This document shows, one piece after another, positions 1 through 11,964 of a stretch of 64,000 nucleotides of DNA (position 1 is the first letter of the stretch; the number at the start of each line of letters is the position of its first letter). The stretch is from Kalaharituber pfeilii (taxonomy: Eukaryota; Ascomycota; Pezizomycetes; Pezizales; Pezizaceae). The notes beneath the pieces were generated by a model. That model was not told the DNA's origin and ran no database searches. It saw only the letters and a program-made list of their open reading frames with translations. The stretch covers positions 620,001 through 684,000 of the forward strand of contig WHUZ01000002.1 in the NCBI GenBank assembly GCA_015179045.1. Direction: 5' to 3'. The position numbers and the translations under genes are program-made.

Positions 1-204
1 TTTTGATTCTCCCCATATATGCCCCATGCAAAGAAGTTGAATTCAAATGCAAACAAAAAAGCCATACTTACCACACGTAAGTATATAACCCAACCCATGC
101 ATCGCCATCATCGTCACATGTTGAAATTATCACATCAGAACAATTCATCACCGGCCATAGGGCCAAGTCCCGGTTCTGACTATATCTCCCCAACCTCTAC
201 ATAC

Positions 205-1383
205 TTACTTTCTCTTTGCTGCCCTCTCACGCTCCCTCTTTGCATAAATCTCACTTGTGAACGGATCCTCATACGACAATGCCATCAAGTACATCACCAG
301 TACCTCCGCGGACAACAAGAGGCCCGCCGGGCTTGCGAACCACAAAGCAGTAGCGACAAACGACATCGTGGAGCCGTAGTACATTGGTGCGTCGGTAACG
401 TTGAATGGGAACCCAGTAACTTTGGAATCCATGAGGATGCCGAAGTAGTCGCCTGTGCAGATGCCATGCCGTGCTGTTAGCGTCGATAGTCAGGCGTGCG
501 GGTGAACCGAATCGGACTGACGGAGCTGGAGAATGGCTTACCGAGATAGGTACCAGTGAATCCCAAGGCGTACATGCTGGTCGTGACGAGCACGTTTCCA
601 GTAATAAAAAGCACAGCGGCAAGGCCCTTCACGGCATTGTTGTCGAGAACGTCTAATGTCGGCTGGTCTTTCAACGATTGCTTGTAGCTAATAGATTCGA
701 CAAATTTTTGCATCAGCGCCAATCCCAAAGTCACAGGCTTGAGCGGTAGCCATAATTATCAGCATACAGGTAATCCCTAAAGATTCCGAGACTAAAGATC
801 GCTACCGCCAGAGCATAGCATCCGTATCTCGAGTTTCCGCCGAACAACTTGGTTAGGACTTTATTATGGTACTCTGTAAAGTAACGAGAGCATCAGAACA
901 CCGCGCCTTCACTTCTGCCGTAGAAGAAACCTGGAGCTGGGACGGATTTCCAGTCCCTGTGGGCGGGCATTCTCGTACCTTGCCTAGCGGCGACACTGAC
1001 GTCGTAATAAACGTTAGTATACGAACGCAAACGATGATACAGACAATAATCACAGCACCTGTGCATGGAAAGATAGGAACTTACTTCCAGAACAGGGGAT
1101 TAAATGCAATTGACCCAGCAGCAACTACAGTCAGCACCAACCGTCAGCCTCTTTACCCTCCTAAATCCCAAATCCTTCCAACTCGTGGCCAGTCAAATGC
1201 AGTCTCATCTCATCCCTCATGAGCTTTTTTGGCCACATCCTGGAGTTCCTCCATCCTCCCTTCCCCAATTCCCCGTCATCCAAACAATGGCAAGATCATC
1301 TCGATATTCAACTCACCCAAGAAGCTTTTCTGGTTGAAGTCCACCATATCGGCAATTGAAGAAACTGACTGCAATGTGACCAT
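205..1383 (-). CDS. OPI3: Phosphatidyl-N-methylethanolamine N-methyltransferase (Opi3/Pem2)
   Basis: Enzyme of the ER membrane that performs the last two methylations of phosphatidylethanolamine to phosphatidylcholine, using S-adenosylmethionine. Six exons on the minus strand read 1383-1317, 1124-1085, 995-979, 873-768, 687-542 and 452-205, giving 207 residues, essentially the length of yeast Opi3. Recognisable family blocks in order are AFNPLFWN, EYHNKVLTKLFGG, FSLGIFRDYLY, LGFTGTYLGDYFGILMD, VTGFPFNV and EDPFTSEIYAKRER; the hydrophobic stretches fit the four-helix fold. The third exon is a 17-nt microexon supplying VAARQ. The start was chosen at the ATG at 1383 because the frame runs MVTLQSVSSIADMVDF into the first donor GTGAGT. 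Exon joins were derived by eye from splice consensus and family alignment from memory. Sure of the family; exon borders very likely. Confidence 0.93.
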
Positions 1384-2862
1384 ATTGTTGTTTTAGTGTG
1401 TTGAGTGAGTAGGACGTGTGTATGGATCGCGTGCTTCAAGATCTGGATATCTTCAACCCAGGTTGCTGCTATGCAATGCTGATGATCTACAGGGGTCTTT
1501 CTTGGATTAAAAAAGTTCCGTGTAGAAGGCTCTGCTGACAATGAGATGAAAGTAAGAGAAAGTTTAGGAAAAGGTCTGGGAATTGGTTACTATATAATCC
1601 TTCACGAATGGAACACGTTAACGGTAACTACTAGCAAGTGATGTTGTTGCTACCTTGTCCAGATGCCACTTATTTTGATTTCTTTTTCTTGTGTTTTGGC
1701 TTTGTTGGGTACTAGTATAATGCCGATGTGGTACGGATTGCAATGCACATAGAAACGGGTTAGCAGAGGTGGGGGGGGTTCAGAGACGTTGACACATGCG
1801 CATGCTGGCGGGTGACCCACCGCGGCTCAAAGTTGGGTACTCTGTACAAGTTCATAGTTTTCGAGATCAGAAACGGTTAAAGTGTTTCTGCTCTCTCTAC
1901 CGCAGTGCATGTAAAGGTCCCTTAACAAATGTCAAATTCTTCAATTGCTCTGCAGCCGACTTTGCCCTAGGAACCATAAGTGTTCATCTTGTTGGGACAC
2001 CCAAATGAGGCTTGCTGTAGGTCGGTCCATGCTGAGCGCAGATGTACTTTAAATGTAGATTGATTGAATTCTTATTGAAACTGGAGGCCACGGTCTATGA
2101 TTGCCAGAATGAACTCGAGGTTCGGTCCTGACTGACGGCAATTGCTTGTCCTATCGAATAACAGATACTTGAGGTATGAGTTTGAGCCGCATGGTGTGCC
2201 CCTCGGCAACCAATCTACCATCGTCTCCACAATCCATGGCCAAGCAGGCCTCCAGTTCCTCTACAACATGTTTTTGCCATTCAATCTCCTTTTTTTTTTT
2301 CGTACACGTCATACGCAAGAACTGGGAGTTCAGCTATCAGGACCAGAAACGATGGAGGTGATTTGGATCAAAGATGACTTGAGGCCCTTTTCTTATTTAT
2401 TTTTATTTCCTAATTTTAATTTATCTGTATATGGAACAGCTTTGTTCTGTAGTATCATTTCACTCTACATCTCCATTTCATCATACCCAAGTATAGAAAT
2501 TCAATATACAATAGAGGTGCTTAGAAATCGTGATGATTTCATATAAGTGAGCACGTGGATTTATGGGTTCGCTAGACAAAGTCATGAGTATATATGTTCC
2601 TTAATTAAATCGTAAATTTGAAAATAACAATAGCAAAGCATGTATACTGTACAGTAAGAAAAAGAAAAGCCTATAACACGCCCGTCTCCCTTGGCAACAG
2701 TTGCCGAGTTAGTGATGTAGAAAATTATGTATATACCGAAGCCCGCAAATCCAACAAACAAATACCCAAATACGATAGAACTTATACCTTTCCCACCCCG
2801 CTTCTTCTATCCCAGTTCCACCTCCTCCCCAAAATACCCCAACCCCTACCCTCTACCCATCC
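1384..2862. other. Intergenic, OPI3 upstream region
   Basis: About 1.5 kb between the OPI3 start and the SF3A1 stop, both genes on the minus strand, so it contains the OPI3 promoter. AT-rich with short T runs (for example near 2290) and a G run near 1770. An E-box-like CACATG lies near 1793. No coding signal, RNA gene or repeat was recognised. Confidence 0.6.
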
Positions 2863-4773
2863 TTACCTCTTCGGCCCCGTCGCCGGATTCACCAACGCCT
2901 GGTGCTTCTTATGAATATTCTCAATCTGCTCCTGAATATTAACGCTCTGCAGCTGCTGCAACTTGGCCACCTCTCTTGAGTCCGCATGACCGTCCCATCC
3001 AATGGCCGCACGCTTCCGTCGTTCCATCTCCTCTTGCGGGAGAGGCTTTCCGGCGTCGTCAAAGAGGTCGCCACGCTGGGAGGCCAGCCGCTTGAGGTTG
3101 GCGGCGGCGTCGTTGACGGCAAGGTTGGTGGTTGCCGAGCGGGCTTCAGCGCGTGCACGTTGTTCTTTCCAGCGGGGGTCGAGGAGTTCAACTAAGAAAA
3201 CATGTTAGTAGAGATGCTCAAAGCCATTGTAGGTATGGGGTGTATATGGGGTGTTGGGTGAGGGTGACAGACTTCTCATATGCTCTTCCATTTCATTGAT
3301 TGGAATCTGCTGTTGACAATTCGGGCACACTCCCATCTGTACGCCTCTCCTGCTGGCCGCGGCCGCTGCCGCCCTCGGCACATAGTCGCTTCTGATCTTC
3401 ATTGGCCCAGCGCCACCCTTGGCTTCGGCCTGCGCCTGCTGTTGTCTCTGCATTGCCTCCCTCCTCTCCCGTATTCTTGCCTGCTCTTCGTCCTCGATGT
3501 CAGACTCCGCTTCCATTTCCACATCCATCGCGCCTTCGTCTTGTGTAGGCTGGGGTTGCTGCTGGGATTGCTGCTGGGTGGATGGATAGTACTCGGAGAC
3601 GTCCGAGGTCGGCATGGCTTCTTCGATGCGGAGGGCGTTTGAGTGTAGGGACATCATGGCTTTTTGTTCAAGGGAGGCATGTTGGAGATCCGAGAGGGAG
3701 GTGGGAGGTGGCAGGTCTGCAGCGTCGTCGGCTTCGGTGAAGACAACGGTTTCGACGACAACGAAGTCGTGCCAGTCAATTTGGGCATATGCCACTAGCA
3801 AATTTATGAAAGTCAGCGTAAGCGATCGTACTGGGGTGATAGGAGGGATAGGTTGCAAGTTCATATGCAACATACATCTTTCGGCATCCTCCTCCTCCTG
3901 TTGTTTCTGTTTCTGTGCCTCCTGATACTGAGACCATTCGGCCCGCTTCTTCGCCCGCACGAGTATATCGTATTTGTCATTCACGTTCTTCTCAAGCAAC
4001 TTGAAGTTCTCAGCACTCTTGGGCGCAAGCAATTCAGTGTACTGGTCGACAAGGCGGGTGAAATACTGGTAGAATGAATGGTTTGGGCGTAAAAAGTCGA
4101 ATTGGTAATTGCGCGCTTCGCGCTGGGAGAGGGTTGTCATGAACTGGCGACCATTTTTGGCGACGAAGAGGGCCGTGAGGCGGAGGATGTCCCTGACGAC
4201 ATTAGTTTCTGGGTACTGATACTGGAACTGAAATATCTGGCGAGAACTCACAGATCCTGCGCACTTATATTTGGCATCCTGGCGGAAAATTTAAACTCAG
4301 GGGGCTCTTCTGGGCCCTTTGGCTTCTCTGGCTCCGGTGCCGCCGCAACCGGGCCTGCCCTCCCCGCTGACACAATGGTCCCTCGCCCTGCTCGTATCTC
4401 TTCTAATCGCCATAGGTAGAATGGAGAGTACGGGTCTGCTGGATTTAGGAACGAAAATTTGGGGTTGTGCTTTTCCTTTTCTCTTATACGTTCTGTGAGG
4501 CCATGTTAGAGATTTACCACTTTTCAGCGCTGCCGAAACAGAGGAGAGGGCAGGACTCACGTTCAAATACTTGGCCGTTACGCGCCACATATCCTGCTGT
4601 CTTTTCGACAATAGCTGAAGCAATTTGTTAGCTCTGCAGTGCAGGTTGTCCACGTTTCGAAGGGACCTACCTCTAATGTCCCTCGGTGGGAGGACGACTC
4701 CAGCTGGAGGTTGACTTATGTCTTCGAGCCCGGGAGTAGGTGTACTTTCTGTCGAAACGGCCGCCGGACTCAT
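2863..4773 (-). CDS. SF3A1: Splicing factor 3A subunit 1 (SF3a120/Prp21 homologue)
   Basis: Component of the U2 snRNP SF3a complex, needed for prespliceosome assembly in the nucleus. Reading down the minus strand there are two SURP modules: the first around AIVEKTAGYVARNGQVFE and REKEKHNPKFSFLNP, the second DILRLTALFVAKNGRQFMTT with NYQFDFLRPNHSFYQYFTRL. A coiled, Glu-rich stretch follows, then the Prp21-type region and a conserved tail RIELLDPRWKEQ to GWDGHADSRE and VNPATGPKR. At least five introns are visible, including GTAGGT at the end of exon 1 (DIR), GTGAGT before DILRL, GTATGT after AER (near 3870) and GTCTGT...TTAG near 3197-3275. The ATG at 4773 (MSPAAVSTESTP) is the first in frame. 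There is no ubiquitin-like C-terminus as in animals, as expected for fungi. Function by homology; some exon edges are approximate. Confidence 0.92.
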
Positions 4774-5895
4774 TGCGATCAAGTGCTGCTTATTTTATGA
4801 AGCTGAGAATGTGGTTGAAGCTATGTCTTGCGAGGTCGCTGAAGTAGGACCTTGGTTTCCTCACAAGGCACCAGCGAGCGCCAAGACAGGTTTTCATTAG
4901 CCAACACGTGACAATCACATGACATGCCTTGCTCCGCTTATGCTGTTAGCTGTCCATTCTACATCTAAATTCATCCGCCAAGCAGCTGCATATTCTCACT
5001 CTCGATTGGCAATGGCTCTTCATTATAGTAATTAGAGGCCATTGCATATGTGGGAGGGACAAACGTCTCCGACTGTGCAGTACTAGATACCCGTTGTACT
5101 ACGCTTGGAGCTGGCCTCGAAGCTAAAACTTTGGGCGCGTCAGCCTGTCTGATGGTGCCGAAACTAGCACTGGGCTGTGATACAAGGACAAGGGTTAGGG
5201 ATCACTTTCTGAGTAAATTTCCTCCCAGCCAGTAGGTGCAACCATAAGCAGGAATTAAGCAAAAGCTGTTAAAAACGCGACGCAGTCCAATGAGGGAAAC
5301 AAAGAGGCGACAGGTTGCGATACGACATCAGATCGTTAGGTTGCAGTTCGTGTTCTGGCAGGCCAGCAATTGTGCCTGATTGCCTCTGCAGCAGCGATGC
5401 TTGTGATAGAATAGGCCGCTGACTAAGCCTGGTTACGAGACTAGTGATAGAAGATACTCTAGCTCCTTGGCACTGCTTGGCACTGGAATCCAGGAACTGG
5501 TCGCATAGTCGCATATGTAGTCGCAGCAGCTATGTAGCGGTTGGTGGTCTCGCGTTGCACTGCCGCTTAGTTTAGTAGTAATGTGTCCTCTCTGATAATT
5601 TGTTACGATATCGACGTCCTCCTGATATGGCACCGCGATCCAGCAAGTAACAAAGTCTCCCACCCCACGCCCACATTACTGAAATTATCTTTTGCTCCGT
5701 TCTCACTCGTTCCTTTCCATAATTTCTTTCCTCTTTCCCCTATCTATTGTAATTTTTGCATGACTTGACCAACCTCATACGTCCCTTCTCCACTACCTAT
5801 CATCTACAGTGCACCAAGTATTACCGTGCCTAAGACAGAGGAATTGAAACGAAACTAGAACAAGCCTGATCCAGCCATCGGCAGGCAATAGGCCA
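4774..5895. other. Intergenic, divergent promoter region SF3A1/PMT1
   Basis: About 1.1 kb between divergently transcribed SF3A1 and PMT1. CT-rich leader sequence precedes the PMT1 ATG (5690-5830). It contains at 5418-5444 a 27-nt sequence that recurs with one mismatch at 52502-52528. A CACGTG core occurs near 4905. No gene is supported; short open frames here have no family resemblance. Confidence 0.55.
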
Positions 5896-8800
5896 ATGGC
5901 TCCAACTCCACCACGGCCAGCATCTCGAAATAAGATGCTGGGCGAGAAGTCCACGGACAGCGTCGAACGGGAGCGTAATCGCTCTCTGTCCCCACGACCA
6001 AAGAAGAATAAACAGGCAGTGGCGCACAAGCATGTCTCTACCGTTAAGGATAATGACATATTTTTGCTACCTGCGAGGGACTATGAGATTATGTTTGCAT
6101 TAACAGCTCTAGCAGCTGCAGTTCGACTGTTCAGGATTTGGCAGCCAACCAGCGTTGTGTTCGATGAAGTGCAGTAAGTTTGGCTATTCCCCAAACGCTG
6201 TTGTTCGTTTTATCTCTGATGAGTATGGCAAATACCCAGCTTTGGAGGGTTTGCAACCAAATATATCAAAGGCAAATTCTTCATGGATGTTCATCCTCCA
6301 CTTGCTAAAATGCTTATTGCACTTGTGGGATGGCTGGCTGGCTTCAATGGGAACTTCGACTTTAAAGAAATCGGAAAGGATTATCTTGAGCCAGGAGTGC
6401 CGTATGTAGCTATGCGGATGTTGCCAGCTATTATGGGTATCTTAGTTGTTCCAATGATGTTTTTGACTTTAAAGGCTGCTGGTTGCTCGACCGCAACAGC
6501 TACTCTTGGGGCTGGGTTCATCACTTTTGGTATGGTTTCAATCTTGATATCATAGATTACGGGCTTTAGCGTTGCTAACACATTGAATGCAGAAAACGGA
6601 CTTTTGACTCAGGCACGCCTTATTCTTCTTGACTCTCCTCTGGTGTGTTTCACTGCCGCCACTGCCATGGCATGGACATCCTTCTTGAATGTGCATGAGC
6701 AAGGTCACTCGCAAGCCTTCTCTCCGACTTGGTGGTTCTGGCTAGCTACTACTGGTCTATTCCTTGGAGCTACTGTCAGTGTCAAATGGGTCGGTCTCTT
6801 CACCATAGCTTGGGTGGGAATCTTAACTGTTATGCAATTATGGTTCCTCCTTGGAGATACCAAGAATGTTTCTGCTGTAGGTGCTTCCATTCCAGAATTG
6901 ATAATTCCCTTACTAAAGTACTTCGCCACCAGCGTCTCTGGTTCAAACATTTCTTTGCAAGGGTTCTTTGCCTTATCGTCATCCCGGTTGCATTCTACAT
7001 GGCCATGTTTGCAATTCATTTCATTTGCTTGGTAAATCCCGGAGATGGTGATGGGTTCATGAGCAGTGAGTTCCAGTCTACACTGAACAATAAGGGAATG
7101 AGGGATGCACCGGCGGATGTTGCATATGGAGCGCGTGTCAGCATTCGTCACTGGAACACTCAGGGAGGTTATCTCCATTCCCACGCTCATATGTACCCAA
7201 CCGGTAGCAAGCAGCAGCAAGTTACACTATACCCACATAAGGATAACAACAACATCTGGGTCTTCGAGAACCAAACCAATCCAGAAAACGGTGTTGGAAT
7301 TGGCGGATTTGACGAGGTTTCCCCACCAATTTTCATCCAGGATGGTGCTAGGATAAGGCTATACCATGTTGCCACTGACCGAAGGCTACACTCTCACGAT
7401 CTCAGGCCACCGATTACTGAAGCTGACTGGCAAAATGAAGTTTCGTAAGTTCATTCATTGGGGATAGTAATCTTCAAAGCTTACAGGTTTATTCAGGGCA
7501 TATGGCCACAAAGGTTTTACGGGTGATGCCAACGATGTCTTCCGAGTTGAGATTATCAAGCATATGTCTGATGGTCCAATTGCAAAGGAACGATTGAGGG
7601 CTATTCAGACTAAGTTTAAGCTCGTTCATACCATGACAGGATGTGTCCTATTTTCTCACAAGGTCAAACTTCCTGATTGGGGCTTCGAGCAACAAGAGGT
7701 TACGTGTGCTAAGAGTGCCACTCTACCAAACAGTGTGTGGTACATTGAACAGAACGAGCATCCTCAACGTATGTCCTCATCCTTACTATTTCGACATACG
7801 ATAAGTATATATGGGGCTAATGGGCACAATTTACAGTCCAAGGAGAGGGTATCGAAAAGATTAATTATCGCAAGCCAGGGTTCTTCGGAAAGTTCTGGGA
7901 GCTTCAAAAGGTGATGTGGCGTACCAATGCCGGCTTAGTTGAGTCCCATACCTGGGATTCACGCCCAGAAATCTGGCCTTTCCTCACCCGTGGGATAAAC
8001 TTCTGGGGTAAGGAGCATCGCCAGATCTACCTTCTTGGAAATCCACTTATCTGGTGGTCATCTACTGTCGCAATTGCCATCTATGCCATTTTCAAGGGCA
8101 TTGCTCTCCTTCGATGGCAACGAGGCTACCGGGACTATGACATCGAGAACTTCAGACGTTTTGACTATGAGCTTGGCGTTGCTGTTTTAGGCTGGGCGTT
8201 GCACTACTTCCCTTTCTACCTCATGAAGCGCCAACTTTTCCTTCATCACTATTTCCCGGCTCTTTTCTTTGCAATTGCTACGCTCTGTCAACTTTTTGAT
8301 TTCGTTACCAACAGGATTAGACTATTTGGACTCAGCGGTAGGCCTGCTTTTGGATGGATCGCCACTTTGGTTTTCTTGGTCCTTAGCATAGTAGTCTTTG
8401 GCTTGTTCCAGCCGATTGCATATGGAAATCCCTGGACAAAGTCTCAATGCAAGCAAGTAAAGCTTTTGAAGGGATGGGACTGGGATTGTAATACTTTCTA
8501 TGACACTGTGAGTGCTCCACCTTCACTGAACTGTTGCGTTAGCTGATCAGTTGTGCTAGTATGACCAATATTCATCTGCTGCGTCCTCTACACCCCCAAT
8601 CTCTGGCGGCGCTTCGCCTACTAGCTCTGGTAAGAAGGGCAATAATGGCAAGAAAGAAATGAAAGATATCAACGCTATAAAAGCAAAAGGCGCCCCACCA
8701 CCCAAAGATGATACGACCGCTGCACCGAAAAACGCGCCTGTTCACCAACCTGTGGCAGGAAAAATAGTCAAAAGAGAAGAGCACATCGAGTACCGTGATC

Positions 8801-9445
8801 AAGATGGAAATCTTCTCAATGAGGAGCAGGTTAAGGCACTAGAGGGACAGGTTGAATTCAAGACTCGATATGAAACAAAGACGCGTCTACTGGATCAGGC
8901 TGGCAATGAACTTCCGGAGGACTATAAGATTGAGGACGGTGATATTCTGGAGATCATTGAGCCAGCCCCTCAGGGTGTTAACGAGGAGACAAAAAAGGGT
9001 GAGAAGGTTATTGTGCCTAAAGATGAGCCTGTCAAAGCTGCAGTTGAGCCACAGTCAATGAAACAAGAGGACAGCCCAGACGTTTTGAAGGAGGCTAAAC
9101 CCGCTTCTGAAGCTCAGAGTGAGACGGAGGAGCAGTAGGTGAGCCTTCCTTAAGGCACGGTTCAAACAATGACTAATAGCGATTAGTATTATGGAGGTTC
9201 GGGAAACAGTAGTGGTAGATCAAGATGGGAATATAATATCTGTTGAGAGGCCTGCAGAGGAACCAGGAACTGTTCATGAGGTAGTGGAGGAACCCGAATC
9301 TACATACACTGAGACTGTCATTGTCGAGGCAGAACCGGTAATAAAAATTGTCACTGTTGTGGAGGAGGTTGATCCGGAGACCGTGATTGTGGAAGTTAAA
9401 AAGGAGCCCGCATCAGTCGCAATGCAGGCAGAGGAGGAGTTATAA
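5896..9445 (+). CDS. PMT1: Dolichyl-phosphate-mannose protein mannosyltransferase, PMT1 family
   Basis: ER membrane enzyme that transfers mannose from dolichol-phosphate-mannose to Ser/Thr of secretory proteins. Eight exons (5896-6173, 6240-6529, 6593-6876, 6933-7444, 7497-7768, 7837-8507, 8560-9134, 9187-9445) sum to 1046 residues in one frame. Features: FDEVHFGGFA and FMDVHPPLAKML luminal-loop motifs with the conserved Asp-Glu, multiple membrane helices, a MIR region around residues 326-545 (GGYLHSH, DGARIRLYH, RRLHSHD), FLHHYFPA near the C-terminal helices, and a long acidic tail with repeats of the type EYRDQDGNLLNEEQ. The FGGF and LFSHKVKLPDWGFEQQEV signatures favour PMT1 over PMT2 or PMT4. 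The last intron (9135-9186) begins GTAGGT so the in-frame TAG at 9136 is intronic; retention would end the protein at EEQ. Intracellular partners are usually PMT2-type proteins (family knowledge). Confidence 0.92.
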
Positions 9446-10150
9446 ATGATAGCTAGAAAGGCTAGAGTTTGTGCCATACCCAAGCGAACTATTCTTGCCA
9501 TTGTGTTATTGCTTTAAAGTACTCGGTAGTACTTTTCTACATTGTATTCATTCTTCTGTCTTCAATTAATACATCCGTCTGCTTTTCCGGAAACCCTGGA
9601 TCGGAGTTTGCCTAGCATGATGAGCTGTTCAAAAGTGCAAGTAGTCCGGATGCTTCCGTTGTAAAAATGACAATGGAAGGTGCTTGGGAACACTCCATCC
9701 TGGTAGCTAAACGGCCAGAGTATTTGCCGGTACAAGTTCAACAGCACCTTTTTTTTATTTTATTTTTTTAATAGGCACGGCGCTATGCCTCCGCCTTAAT
9801 GTATCTAGAGCGTAGATGATCTTAATATATAAGAAAAGCGCCTGCGCGCGGGACAGTTGAAATTGAGTACTATGTGCGAGTTAAACCATTTGTAGTAACC
9901 CAATTTTGGAAATTTGAAATTATATCGGAGGATTTATAGATACATGATAAAGACTCTGAACCTTGTACCCTGAGCAATACAGTGCCATGCACAGCAGCCA
10001 CCAGCCCACTAGCCACCAGCCACCAGCCCACCAGACGCAGAGCCTCAACAACTCTTACCTCCCTCTCCATCTCGCTCGCCAGTTGTACCAAGTACAACAG
10101 AAATTAAAACACTCCCCAACCAAAGGGCTATATCAATTTCTAGGCCATCA
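9446..10150. other. Intergenic, PMT1 3' end and CSN1 promoter
   Basis: 0.7 kb tandem spacer. A T-rich stretch near 9750-9772 could serve PMT1 3' end formation. A CCACCAGCC-type direct repeat at about 9998-10035 (ACCAGCCCACTAGCCACCAG) is the only local structure. Nothing else seen. Confidence 0.5.
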
Positions 10151-11964
10151 ATGGAGGGCACCCAGCAGCCACCGCTGAACCACTGGGAGCAGAAGCTGGC
10201 TAAAGGAGAGGTCGTGGTTAGAGGCATGTTTCTACTGCTCGTTATCATTTCATTTCTAGAATAATTCGTTATTGGGCGCTCACGGCTGACGAAATACAAT
10301 CTTGATGTTCTCCAGAGCCTCCAAAGTTCGACATAGAAGGGTACATCTCCAACTACTCCGGTACACACCACACTCTCGCTCCGTCCATTTACCTTCCTCC
10401 ACTTTTCCTACGAGGCCACCAGCCAAGCTGACCATGTGCATCCCGCACTTCCAGGCCGAACCCAAGTCAACCGCCTTCTCCTCATTGGAGGCACATGCCA
10501 GCCCCTCGCCGTCGAAGCCCTTAAGCTCGCTATCAATATGCTCAAGAAATCACAAGACGTCCCGCGGTATCGCCATGCGGTGATCTTGCTTGCATCAATT
10601 GAGCCCAACGATCCGGATGCGAGGATAGATGAGGAGTGGGTGGACAGAGTCATGAGGAAGGTGGTGAGCGATGCGGAGAAGTTTGATGCACAGCTGAAGA
10701 GTTATAAGCATAATTTGATTAAGGAGAGTATTCGGGTGGGTTTTCCTCTCAAAAGCAATCCCTCTTGTGGTGAGAAAAAGGAAGAAGGGAACGGCTCGCG
10801 CCCCCATAGTTTCTCCCACGATTTGATATAGCTGCTCACACTGATCCTTCTACGCAGATGGGCCATGAAGACCTTGGGAACCACTACTACAACTCCGGTG
10901 ACCTCGAGAACGCCTTCAAGTCCTACTCACGTATGCGTGACTTCTGCACTGCACCCAAACACATTCTGGACATGTCCCTGCAGATCATCAAAGTCTGCAT
11001 CGAGCAAGGCAACTACATGTCGGTCCAATCCCACATCATGAAGATCCGGAACCTTACCCGCACAACTGAAGAAGAGGAGGCATTGAAACCCAAACTCATG
11101 GTTGCTACGGGACTGGCCCATCTCTCATCCCACAACTATCATGACGCTGCATTAGCATTCCTAGATTGTCCTAATACGCTCGGAAATTCTTGGAACGAAG
11201 TCATCTCCGCCAACGACGTTGCCATCTACGGCGGCATCTGCGCCCTGGCGTCCATGGACCGGCCTACATTAAAGTCTAAAGTCCTCGATAACAACGAGTT
11301 CCGTAATTTCCTCGAGCTCGAGCCACATATACGACGCGCAATCACGTTCTTTTACGGCGCGAAATATAACGCATGCTTGAGTATTTTGCAGGCGTACAAG
11401 AATGATTACTTGCTGGATATACATTTGCAGAAGCATGTGGAGGAAATTTATGAATTGATCAGGAGCAAGAGTATTGTTCAATACTTTGTGCCATTCAACA
11501 CGGTGACGTTGGGGGCCATGAGTGAGGCGTTTGGGACGAAGGAGGAGGATATGGAGAGGGAACTGGTTGGGATGATTGAGGCAGGAAAGCTGGAGGCGAG
11601 AATCGATACGCAGAATAGGGTATGTATATCAATTCCAGGGAGCATGAATGTGGAAGATAAAAGCTGAGGGGGATTTCTGTGGCAGCTCGTGACATCCAAA
11701 GAAACCAACCTGCGCAACTCGGTCCACAAGCAGACGCTGCAGATGGCGCAGCACTATGAGCGAGCCGCTCGGTTACGGCTGGTGAGGATGCAGGTTTCTC
11801 TGGCGGGGCTGGAGGTCAAGGGCCCGAAAGGCTTCGGGAGGGAGCAGTTGCAGAGGGGGTTGCCATATCAACAGCAGGGGATTGTAGGTGTAGGGATGGG
11901 AGGGGTGGAGATGAGGACGGGTGTAGGAAGTGGGGGTGCGGGGATGTTTGGGGAGATGCGTTGA
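10151..11964 (+). CDS. csn1: COP9 signalosome complex subunit 1
   Basis: Scaffold subunit of the COP9 signalosome, which removes NEDD8 from cullins and so tunes ubiquitin ligases; in aspergilli it affects development and light response (family knowledge). Five exons (10151-10216, 10318-10360, 10455-10735, 10858-11619, 11686-11964) give 476 residues. Diagnostic blocks are PKFDIEGYISNYSGRTQVNR, MGHEDLGNHYYNSGDLENAF with TPR-like helices, SYSRMRDFC, and a PCI domain at about residues 245-380 (RSKSIVQYFVPFNTVTLGAM, MIEAGKLEARID). The Gly-rich tail ends GVGSGGAGMFGEMR. Start is the ATG at 10151, the only one joining to the FDIEGY exon; the first donor (GTTAGA) is weaker, so residues 20-25 are less certain. 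It could be confused with proteasome Rpn7, but the N-terminal motif and tail fit CSN1. Confidence 0.92.

Noticed and set aside
9136..9138. TAG as the PMT1 stop
   Set aside because: It is part of a GTAGGT donor; a 52-nt intron with a GACTAAT branch and TTAG acceptor leads to a further in-frame acidic exon.
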